Positions 35,475-42,689 of a stretch of 64,000 nt of DNA are shown piece by piece. Each line of letters opens with the position of its first letter. Position 1 is the first letter of the stretch. The notes under the pieces were generated by a model that saw nothing but the letters and a program-made list of their open reading frames with translations, had not been told where the DNA came from and searched no databases. A program made the position numbers and the translations under genes. Origin of the DNA: Rhodoferax sp. (GTDB lineage: Bacteria; Pseudomonadota; Gammaproteobacteria; Burkholderiales; Burkholderiaceae_C); contig NZ_JANXUQ010000273.1 of the NCBI RefSeq assembly GCF_025356155.1, positions 32,812 to 96,811 on the forward strand. Direction: 5' to 3'.

Positions 35475-37721
35475 ATGACTGAAACTATCGCCGCGACCGC
35501 ACCCACGACCACCCACCACCGCATCTGCCCCCTGTGCGAGGCCTGTTGTGGCCTGGAGATCAAGGTGCAAGACCGCAAGGTCATCAGCATACGCGGGCAC
35601 GATGCCGACGTGTTCAGCGCCGGCTACATCTGCCCCAAGGGCGTGGCGCTGAAAGACCTGCACGAAGACCCGGACCGCCTGCGCACCCCGCTGATCAAAC
35701 GCAACGGCGTGCACGTGCCCGCCACCTGGGAGGAAGCCTTTGCCGAGATCGAGCGGCGCCTGCCCCCCATACTCGCCGCCCATGGCCGCAATGCCGCCGG
35801 CATCGTCGTCGGCAACCCATCGGCCCACAAGATCGGCCTGCTGACCTACTTTGGCAAGCTGGCCCGCGCTTTAGGCACCAAGAATGTGTTCTCGGCCTCG
35901 ACGCTGGACCAGATGCCCAAGCAACTATCCAGCGGGCTGATGTTCGGCCATTGGCTGTCTGTGGCGCTGCCCGACATCACCCGCACCGACTACCTGCTGG
36001 TGCTGGGTGCCAACCCGCTGGTCAGCAACGGCAGCATGTGGACCGTGCCCGACTTCAAAGGCAAGGCCCGGGCACTGCAGGCACGTGGTGGCAAGCTGGT
36101 CGTGGTGGACCCGCGCCGCACCGAGACGGCTGCCGTGGCCGACACCCACCACTTCATCCGGCCGAACGCCGACGTGTTCCTGCTGGCAGCAATGGTGCAC
36201 ACCCTCTTTGCCGAAGGCCTGGTGTCGCTGGGCAATGTGGCCGAATGGGTCAACGGTGTGAAGGATGTGCAAAAGGCGGTTGCACCCTTCACGCCTGACG
36301 CCGTGGCAGCACGCTGCGGCATGGCCGCCGACACCATACGCGCCCTGACCCGCGAGCTGGCCGCCGCCCCGCGCGCCGCCGTGTACGCGCGCATCGGCAC
36401 CTGCACGCAGGAATACGGCACGCTGGCCAGCTGGCTGGTGGATGTGCTCAACACCTTGACTGGCAATCTGGACAAGGAAGGCGGTGTGCTGTTCGCCAAG
36501 TCCGCCGCCTTTGCATCCAACACCGCAGGCAAATCTGGCATTGGCAAAGGCGTGTCCACCGGCCGCCACCACGCCCGCGTGAGCGGTGCGCCCGAGGTGT
36601 ATGGCGAGCTGCCGATGACCTGCATGGCCGAAGAGATAGAGACACCGGGCGAAGGCCAGATCCGCGCGTTGTTCACCGTGGCCACCAACCCCGTGCTCTC
36701 CAGCCCCAATGGCCCGCGTTTGGCCAAGGCATTGGACACACTGGACTTCATGGTCAGCATGGACATCTACTTGAACGAGACCACGCGCCACGCGGACGTG
36801 ATCTTGCCGGGCGTGTCACCGTTGGAAGACTTTCATTACGACGTCGCCTTCCCCCAACTATCGTGGCGCAACCACGCCCGCTACAGCCCGCCGGTGATGC
36901 AGCCCACACCGGGCCAGCCCGAGGAGTGGCAGACGCTGCTCAAGCTGGCCGCCATCGCGCGGGGCTTGGGTGCGGACGCAGATGCCAATGCGCTAGATGA
37001 CACGCAGTTTGCGGAAGATGCGACGCGCCTGTTTGGCGAACATGCTGATGCGGTGATTGATGCAACAAAAGGTTTCAAAGGCCCACAACGCACATTAGAA
37101 GTTGCATTGCGCAGCGGTCCCTACGGCGACCAATTCGGCCGCAAACCCGACGGCCTGACGCTGTCCAAGGTGATGGCCTCCAACAGCACTGGGGGCATAG
37201 ACCTGGGGGCGCTGCAACCTCGCATTCCTGAGATGCTGCGCACGCCAACTGGCAAGGTGGAACTGGCACCGCCGTCGATGCTGGCAGATCTGGCACGCCC
37301 CACAGCGGACTTGCAGCGCCCCGTCCCAGACCTGGTCATCATCGGCCGACGCGATGTGCGCACCAACAACAGCTGGATGCACAACCTGCCCATACTGGCC
37401 AAGGGCCCGTTCCGCTGCACAGCGCTGGTCCACCCGCAGGACGCCCAACGCCTGGGTCTGCAAGACGGCGCCATGGCCGATATCCGCAGTGCGGGCGGAC
37501 AGGTGCGCGCCCAGGTGCACATCACCGCCGACATGATGCCCGGCGTCGTCAGCCTACCCCACGGCTGGGGCCATGACGCAAAAGGCGCCCAACTGCGTGT
37601 GGCCGCCGAGCGGCCGGGCGCCAACCTGAATGCGCTGCTGGATGACCAGCGGCGTGACCCGATGTCGGGGAATGCGGTGTTGGGCGGGGTGGTGATTACG
37701 ATGCAGGCTGCTGTGGCCTGA
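35475..37721 (+). CDS. Molybdopterin-dependent oxidoreductase (formate dehydrogenase/CISM-like catalytic subunit)
   Basis: ATG at 35475 follows GAGGG; TTG at 35457 is an alternative. The 748-residue protein has an N-terminal [4Fe-4S] ligand set CPLCEACCGL and CPKG, then the bis-MGD-binding halves with DYLLVLGANPLVSN, LVVVDPRRTETA and the C-terminal domain with RTPTGKVELAPPS, NNSWMHNLP and VSLPHGWGHD. It looks complete as a soluble catalytic subunit with no signal peptide and no partner Fe-S or membrane subunit gene adjacent. At the place where formate dehydrogenases have Sec or Cys, the sequence reads SASTLDQMP. Electron acceptor and substrate are unknown. Confidence 0.9.
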   Translation: MTETIAATAPTTTHHRICPLCEACCGLEIKVQDRKVISIRGHDADVFSAGYICPKGVALKDLHEDPDRLRTPLIKRNGVHVPATWEEAFAEIERRLPPILAAHGRNAAGIVVGNPSAHKIGLLTYFGKLARALGTKNVFSASTLDQMPKQLSSGLMFGHWLSVALPDITRTDYLLVLGANPLVSNGSMWTVPDFKGKARALQARGGKLVVVDPRRTETAAVADTHHFIRPNADVFLLAAMVHTLFAEGLVSLGNVAEWVNGVKDVQKAVAPFTPDAVAARCGMAADTIRALTRELAAAPRAAVYARIGTCTQEYGTLASWLVDVLNTLTGNLDKEGGVLFAKSAAFASNTAGKSGIGKGVSTGRHHARVSGAPEVYGELPMTCMAEEIETPGEGQIRALFTVATNPVLSSPNGPRLAKALDTLDFMVSMDIYLNETTRHADVILPGVSPLEDFHYDVAFPQLSWRNHARYSPPVMQPTPGQPEEWQTLLKLAAIARGLGADADANALDDTQFAEDATRLFGEHADAVIDATKGFKGPQRTLEVALRSGPYGDQFGRKPDGLTLSKVMASNSTGGIDLGALQPRIPEMLRTPTGKVELAPPSMLADLARPTADLQRPVPDLVIIGRRDVRTNNSWMHNLPILAKGPFRCTALVHPQDAQRLGLQDGAMADIRSAGGQVRAQVHITADMMPGVVSLPHGWGHDAKGAQLRVAAERPGANLNALLDDQRRDPMSGNAVLGGVVITMQAAVA

Positions 37722-37750
37722 TTTGCGGTAGGGGGTCTGTTGAGTGAATT

Positions 37751-37800
37751 GGCCTGTAGCCCTCGAATAGCCTGCGTGAGGCGCTACCAGAAAAATAGCA
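37751..37800 (-). repeat. Repeat R1, left border of decayed patch
   Basis: GGCCTGTAGCCCTCG at the left and ATAGC at the right; on the minus strand GCTATTTTTCTGGTAGC precedes GAGGGCTACAGGCC by the usual 35 nt. Confidence 0.7.
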
Positions 37801-37832
37801 ATCGAAATCGAAATCGAAATCGAAATCGAAAT
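37800..37832. repeat. Hexanucleotide microsatellite, five units of AATCGA
   Basis: Five perfect AATCGA units in tandem plus a partial AAT. They abut the R1 copy on the left and the start of the broken DUF1016 gene on the right. Confidence 0.85.
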
Positions 37833-38394
37833 GTGGCTCGGGGGCGCGCCGTGTTTTAAAGGTTTTTTTCGCGCGAACCTGATGTATCCGCGTGCTTTTG
37901 CCGATGCGTGGCCGGATGCCGAAATTGTCCAACAAGCTGTTGGACAATTTTCCTTGGGTCATAACCTGGTACTGCTGACCCGGTTGAAAGACACGCAGCA
38001 GCGTTTGGCCTATGCCCAGAGCGCCATTGCGCATGGTTGGTCACGCAATATGCTGAACATCCATATCGAAACCCGGCTGCTGGAGCGAACCGGCAAGGCT
38101 GTCAACAACTTCGAGCTCGGCCTGCCTGAGCCGCAATCGGACCTAGTCAGGGAATCCATAAAAGACCCTTACCGGCTGGACTTTTTGGGGCTCAGTAAAG
38201 AGGCTGGTGAGCGGGAAATCGAAAATGCCTTGGTCATGCATGTCACCGAATTCCTGCTGCAGCTGGGTGCCCGCTTTGCGTTTGTCGGGCGGCAGGTGTT
38301 GCTATGTGTGGGCGGCGATGGGTTCTGCATCGACCAGTTGTTCTACCACCGTAAGCTGCGCCGCTACGTGGTGATTGAGCTCAAGGGCGAATAA
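37831..38394 (+). pseudogene. DUF1016 (YhcG-like PDDEXK nuclease), truncated at both ends
   Basis: The 187-residue open frame holds the C-terminal half of a DUF1016 nuclease: GHGWSRN-like HGWSRNMLNIHIETRL, ERTGKAVNNFELGLP, DPYRLDFLGL, EIENALVMHVTEFLLQLG and FCIDQLFYHRKLRRYVVIELK, which includes the PDDEXK-type Asp and Glu-x-Lys. The N-terminal domain is missing: the frame begins in unrelated sequence and joins the family at about FRANLMYPRAFADAW. The end is cut by a stop right after IELKGE, while family-like residues FKPEQLGQ continue in the same frame behind it. Near residue 41, QFSLGHN stands where relatives have LPWGHN, as after two compensating indels. A remnant, probably from a mobile or defence locus. 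Confidence 0.75.
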
Positions 38395-38445
38395 TTCAAG
38401 CCTGAACAGTTGGGTCAGAATGGACTGCGCGATTCCCACGGACTG

Positions 38446-38646
38446 TCAGGGCCTGTCACTCTCCATACGCTTCTTCAAGACGATCAGCGGCGCCACCAGG
38501 GTCCATGCGACTTTCTTCTGGTCACCCAGCCAATAGGGCTTGGCGACGTTGACAAATTGCTTCCATGCGACCAAGAAGAACGGGGACGGGCGCCGATGTG
38601 ATACGACGGGCTCGTCCGGCACCACAGCGGTGGCGGAGTGGGGCAT
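38446..38646 (-). pseudogene. Remnant of an ABC transporter membrane domain (SbmA/BacA-like), N-terminal piece
   Basis: A 66-codon minus-strand frame contains FFLVAWKQFVNVAKPYWLGD followed by QKKVAWTLVAPLIVL, which resembles the cytoplasmic N-terminus and first helix of ABC_membrane_2 transporters (SbmA, BacA, fatty-acid types), where AxPYW followed by a charged turn is common. The frame then ends abruptly after KKRMESDRP, with no further helices. It would be about a tenth of the family length. The assignment is from memory of the motif and is tentative. Confidence 0.4.
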
Positions 38647-38806
38647 GGAGGCGCTTTCAGAGAGCTAAAGTTTTCGGAGCCAGAAGGGCGTACAGCGTCT
38701 CCATTCGGCATCGAGAGTAAGCGAGCGGCTACTGTCGGTCGGTACGCTGCCACACCGAGGTCCAGTCGGGCCCACAATACGCAATCACATCAACCCAGGA
38801 GCGACT

Positions 38807-39058
38807 TTGAACTACGAAAAAACCTCTCTCGCCGGAGCAAAATTCACGAACGTCGATTTGGGTTCGTCACACTTTGAAGACGTGAGCTTGCGCGCAGCCA
38901 AATTCACCAACGTAGCGTTGAACGGAGCGCACTTCAGCGATGCCAACTTCAGCAACGTCTTGATCGAGGATTCGAACCTCGAAGGCATGACGATCAACGG
39001 CATATTGGTGACGGAGCTGTTGATGGCATATGGGCGCAACAGCGGCGGCGTGGAATAA
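38807..39058 (+). CDS. Small pentapeptide-repeat protein
   Basis: Starts with TTG at 38807, five bases after a good AGGAG. The 83-residue product has about ten pentapeptide units of the A(D/N)LXX type (SLAGAKFTNVDL, SLRAAKFTNV, LNGAHFSDANF, EDSNLEGMTI), enough for two to three turns of a right-handed quadrilateral helix. A C-terminal MAYGRNSGGVE is outside the repeat. Function unknown; similar short proteins are common in Burkholderiales. It looks intact although its left neighbours are broken. Confidence 0.7.
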   Translation: MNYEKTSLAGAKFTNVDLGSSHFEDVSLRAAKFTNVALNGAHFSDANFSNVLIEDSNLEGMTINGILVTELLMAYGRNSGGVE

Positions 39059-39113
39059 AGCCAGGCTCGAGCCGGTGCAGGCGCCATCGGCCAGAAGCAT
39101 AAAATGATAAATA

Positions 39114-39163
39114 GGCCGCTAGCCCTCGTAAAATATGCGCATGCAGCTACGTAATTGATAGCA
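39114..39163 (-). repeat. Repeat R1, right border of decayed patch
   Basis: GGCCGCTAGCCCTCG at the left; on the minus strand GCTATCAATTACGTAGCTGC precedes GAGGGCTAGCGGCC by 35 nt. It is the best-kept intergenic copy and lies 18 bp after the Sel1-repeat gene's stop on the same side. Confidence 0.75.
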
Positions 39164-39181
39164 TTGATGCTGAACAGGCGC

Positions 39182-40423
39182 CTATTGCGCCTCAGCCGGT
39201 GGCCGCAACACCTTGCTGTCGGCATAACCATTGCTGGCCGCCTTGCGGTACCAGTCCACGGCCTTGTCTACATCTTTTGGCACTCCTCGGCCCTGGTCGT
39301 ACAACGCGCCTAAGTTGTGCTGGGCGTCGGCATGCTCTTGCACAGCCGCCTTGGTGTACCACTGCAAGGCCTTGGCATTGTTCTGGACAACGCCGAGGCC
39401 TTCGTCGTAGGCCAAGCCCAGCGCAAACTGCGCGTCAACCTGACCCTGCTCCGCTGCATAGCGGTACCACTCGGCCGCACGCTCAGGGTCTTTCGCGACA
39501 CCGTTGCCTTCCTCAACCAGGCGGCCCAGGTTGTACTGCGCGTCGGCCTGGCCTTTGTCGGCCGCCTTGCGGTACCAATGCGCGGCTTGCTCCATATCCT
39601 TGCCAACACCTTGGCCACGCTCGTACAGCGCTGCCAAGTTGTTTTGCGCATCCACCTGGCCGGCGTCTGCGGCCTTGCGGTACCAGGTGACGGCCTGCGC
39701 CTGGCTTTCGGCCACGCCCCAGCCGTTCGAATACAAAATGCCCAGATGCTGATAGGCGTCGACAAAGCCCTGGCCCGCGGCTTTTTGGTACCAGACTAGG
39801 GCCTCTGCATAGTCCTGCGCAATACCAAACCCACTCTCATAGCCGTAGCCCAACGCGACCTGCGCAAACCTGTTGCCCTGATCTGCTGATTTGCGGTACC
39901 AATCGATGGCCAGGGTCTGGTCTTGTGCAACGCCTTCGCCATCCCAGTACAAGACGCCCAGGTTGTATTGGCCCCAGGCGTTGCCCTGCTCGGCCGCTTT
40001 TCGAAACCATAGCGCGGCCTGCTCTGCATCGCGTGCGATGCCATCACCGTTCACGTACAGGTTACCGAGCTCGTTTTGCGCGTCCGGCTGGCCCTGCTCC
40101 GCCGCGCGTATGAACCACCCAAAGGCCGCACGCGTATCCCGCACCACACCGGTGCCATCGCGCAACATCATTCCCAGGTTGTATTGCGCGGCGGCCAAGC
40201 CCTGCTGGGCCGCAAGGCGGTACCAGTCTGCGGCTTTCTCCAGATCCTTTGCTACGCCCTGCCCTTGTTCATACTTGACGCCCAAAGCGTTTTGGGTTTT
40301 CGCATCGCCGACGTCGTCCTCCACCACATAAAGCACCACGTATAGCGTCACGGCAATCCCGACGACGGCCAAGATTGTCAGCCCACCTACGGCAATCAGG
40401 AATTTTTTGAAAAGTTTGTTCAT
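39182..40423 (-). CDS. Membrane-anchored Sel1-repeat protein
   Basis: Start ATG at 40423. The 413-residue protein has an N-terminal membrane helix (about 8-35, KKFLIAVGGLTILAVVGIAV) and then about ten Sel1-like repeats of 36 residues, each with the pattern AxxxLGxxYxxGxGVxxDxxxAxxWYRKAAxQG. The repeats make a solenoid for protein binding, here in the periplasm or facing the cytoplasm depending on topology. Sel1 proteins often sit in signalling or envelope-stress contexts; no partner is evident nearby. Confidence 0.9.
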   Translation of the reverse strand: MNKLFKKFLIAVGGLTILAVVGIAVTLYVVLYVVEDDVGDAKTQNALGVKYEQGQGVAKDLEKAADWYRLAAQQGLAAAQYNLGMMLRDGTGVVRDTRAAFGWFIRAAEQGQPDAQNELGNLYVNGDGIARDAEQAALWFRKAAEQGNAWGQYNLGVLYWDGEGVAQDQTLAIDWYRKSADQGNRFAQVALGYGYESGFGIAQDYAEALVWYQKAAGQGFVDAYQHLGILYSNGWGVAESQAQAVTWYRKAADAGQVDAQNNLAALYERGQGVGKDMEQAAHWYRKAADKGQADAQYNLGRLVEEGNGVAKDPERAAEWYRYAAEQGQVDAQFALGLAYDEGLGVVQNNAKALQWYTKAAVQEHADAQHNLGALYDQGRGVPKDVDKAVDWYRKAASNGYADSKVLRPPAEAQ

Positions 40424-40565
40424 AGTCAGTAATATTCGAAGGGCAGCGCCGTTTTTGAACAGCGCCCGCGTGACCCCATGTTTTGGGTCGTGAACCAACG
40501 GAAAAGGGTTCAAAGAAAAGAGCAAAGGAAAGTGCTTCCTCCATGGCGGCACGCAAGGGAGCAGC

Positions 40566-41192
40566 CTAACGCTTGGAGGCCATAGCCAGACCCGCCAGAT
40601 AGGTGTCCAGCGCCTGAGCCCCTACTGCCTCCAGGTCAAAGGACTGGGGGTTGAGCAGCCAGTTGTGCATCAGGCCATCGAGCAGCGAATGCAACCCGAC
40701 ATTCGCGCCCTGCACCGCCGCGTGGGGGGGCAGTTGGCCACGCTCCAAGGCCAGTGCCAGCAGGCGGTCCAGGTCGACCAGGCAGGCGGCCCGCTCGCCG
40801 ATGTGGCGCTCGCGCAGGGACTGCAGTTCGTCCACGTATTCGACCTTGTGCGACGCAATCTCAAACACGCGGCGCACCTGCTGGTCGTGCACGGTCTGGC
40901 GGAAGGCGGTGGCCACGTTGCGGCGCAGATGCCCCAGCGGGTCGGCCGCCTCGGCCTCGGGCTGGCCGTTGAAGCTGGCCTGCATGGGAAGTGTCACCCG
41001 CTGCAGCATGGCGTCGAACACGTCGGCCTTGTTCTGAAAATGCCAGTAGATGGCGCCGCGCGTCAGGCCAGCTTCCAGCGCGATCTCCTGCAGCGATGTG
41101 CGCGACACGCCCCGGCGCTGGAACACGTGCTCTGCGGCGTCCAGGATCTGGTCGCGGGTCACAAGGGCGTCTTCTTTGGTGCGTCTGGCCAT
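40566..41192 (-). CDS. TetR/AcrR family repressor of the RND operon
   Basis: The 208-residue protein has an N-terminal HTH (about 12-58) with RDQILDAAEHVFQRRG, TSLQEIALEAGLTRGAIYWHF, the classic AcrR/TtgR recognition helix, and an all-alpha ligand domain. It is divergent from the RND operon, with a palindrome resembling the AcrR operator between them, so it most likely represses the pump and itself and is released by drugs or other hydrophobic compounds. Confidence 0.92.
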   Translation of the reverse strand: MARRTKEDALVTRDQILDAAEHVFQRRGVSRTSLQEIALEAGLTRGAIYWHFQNKADVFDAMLQRVTLPMQASFNGQPEAEAADPLGHLRRNVATAFRQTVHDQQVRRVFEIASHKVEYVDELQSLRERHIGERAACLVDLDRLLALALERGQLPPHAAVQGANVGLHSLLDGLMHNWLLNPQSFDLEAVGAQALDTYLAGLAMASKR

Positions 41193-41240
41193 GTTTTAGA
41201 GGGTTACTAACCTGTTTTGGGGTGCTTTGTGGCACGGGCA

Positions 41241-41262
41241 ACATACATTCACTGATGTATGT
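41241..41262. promoter_or_regulatory. AcrR-like operator palindrome
   Basis: ACATACAT at 41241-41248 and ATGTATGT at 41255-41262 form a perfect inverted repeat around TCACTG. The arms match those of the E. coli AcrR operator as I remember it. TATACT at 41262-41267 is a good -10 for the pump operon, so a bound repressor would block the promoter. Confidence 0.75.
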
Positions 41263-41375
41263 ATACTAATCCAAAATTCATTTTTTGCGAGTCTTGTTGG
41301 TGCCCGCATGCTTTGGCCCGACACCCCCCTCACCCGCTGGCAACTGCCAGACTCCTCTTAGAAAAAGGGATTCCC

Positions 41376-42674
41376 ATGTCTACACCGCGCCCTGCCCCGC
41401 ACCAGTTGGCCCGCCACTCCACCCTGCACCGCTACGCCCTGGCGCTGACGCCATTGGCCCTGGTCTTGGCAGCCTGTGGCGCCAAGGACGCAGCGCCCGG
41501 CGCCAGTGGGGCTGGTGGCGGTGGTGGAGCCGGTGGCCCGCCACCCGCCACGGTAGGCGTGATCACGGTGGCCAACGAGGCGGTGGCACTGCAGGCCGAG
41601 CTGCCCGGCCGCGTCAGCGCACACCGCGTGGCGCAGGTGCGGGCACGGGTCAACGGTGTGGTGCTTAAACAATTGTTCCGTGAGGGCAGCGAGGTCAAAG
41701 CCGGCCAGGCGCTGTACCAGATCGACGCCGGCCCGTACCGCGCCGCGCTGGAAAGCGCCCAGGCCAGCGTGGCCAAGGGCCAGGCCAATCTGGCACAGGC
41801 TGCCGCCCAGGTAGAACGCTACAAGCCGCTGGTAGAAGCCAACGCGGTCAGCAAGCAGGAATACACCACGCTGGTCACCTCGCAGAAGCAGGCCGAGGCC
41901 GATGTGGCCACTGCCAAGGCCGCTGCGCAGACCGCCCAGATCAACCTGGACTACGCGTCTGTAAAAGCCCCTATCTCCGGCCGCATCGGCCAGTCCCTGG
42001 TGACGGAAGGCGCCCTGGTCAGCGCGGCTGAAGCCACACAACTGGCCGTGATCCAGCAGACCGATACCGTCTACGTCAACTTCACCCAGTCCACAACCGA
42101 CGTGCTGCGCCTGCGCAAGGCCATTGGCTCCAAACAACTGCGCAGTGCGGGCGATGGATCGGTGGCGGTGCGTGTGGTGCTGGAAGACGGCAGCGAGCTG
42201 CCCCAAAAGGGCAAACTGCTGTTCACCGATCTGACAGTGGACGCGACCAGCGGCCAGATCACGCTGCGGGCCGAAGTGCCCAACCCCGATGGTCTGCTGC
42301 TGCCCGGCCAGTATGTGCGCGTGCGGCTGTCACAGGCCGAGTTGCCCTCTGGCATGCTGCTGCCGCAACAGGCCGTCACCCGCACCAACCAGGGCGATAC
42401 CGTGCTGGTAGTAGATGCCGACAACAAGCCCACTCCCCGCCCGGTCAAGATCGGCAGTGCCTCCCAGGGCAACCAGTGGGTTGTGCTGGAGGGACTCAAG
42501 CCCGGGGAGCAGGTTATTGTGGACGGCTTCCAGAAGATGATGGTGCCTGGCGCACCGGTCAAGCCCGTGCCATGGAAAGCTGGCGCATCGGCGCCTGGCG
42601 CCGCGGCCTCTGCTGCCGCATCTGCTGCCGCATCTGCTCCAGCAGCCGCCCCTTCAGCCGCTGCCAGCAAATAA
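41376..42674 (+). CDS. RND efflux periplasmic adaptor (AcrA/MexA-like)
   Basis: Start ATG at 41376 behind AAGGGA. The 432-residue lipoprotein (lipobox LAAC, Cys34) has the adaptor domains: lipoyl half motifs (LPGRVSAHRVAQVRARVNGV, VKAPISGRIGQSLVTEGALV), a helical hairpin (about 115-175), beta barrel and membrane-proximal domain. The C-terminus is a long Ala-rich tail after PWKAGASAPGA. It links the inner-membrane pump and the outer-membrane channel. Confidence 0.93.
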   Translation: MSTPRPAPHQLARHSTLHRYALALTPLALVLAACGAKDAAPGASGAGGGGGAGGPPPATVGVITVANEAVALQAELPGRVSAHRVAQVRARVNGVVLKQLFREGSEVKAGQALYQIDAGPYRAALESAQASVAKGQANLAQAAAQVERYKPLVEANAVSKQEYTTLVTSQKQAEADVATAKAAAQTAQINLDYASVKAPISGRIGQSLVTEGALVSAAEATQLAVIQQTDTVYVNFTQSTTDVLRLRKAIGSKQLRSAGDGSVAVRVVLEDGSELPQKGKLLFTDLTVDATSGQITLRAEVPNPDGLLLPGQYVRVRLSQAELPSGMLLPQQAVTRTNQGDTVLVVDADNKPTPRPVKIGSASQGNQWVVLEGLKPGEQVIVDGFQKMMVPGAPVKPVPWKAGASAPGAAASAAASAAASAPAAAPSAAASK

Positions 42675-42689
42675 CAAGAGGCACCGCAC

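Noticed and set aside
39200..40300. Tandem DNA repeats suggestive of a CRISPR or minisatellite
   Set aside because: The periodicity of 108 bp comes from the 36-residue Sel1 repeats of the coding sequence.
41376..42674. Possible fusion because of the Ala-rich C-terminal tail of the adaptor
   Set aside because: Ala-rich tails are common in these lipoproteins; no second domain follows.
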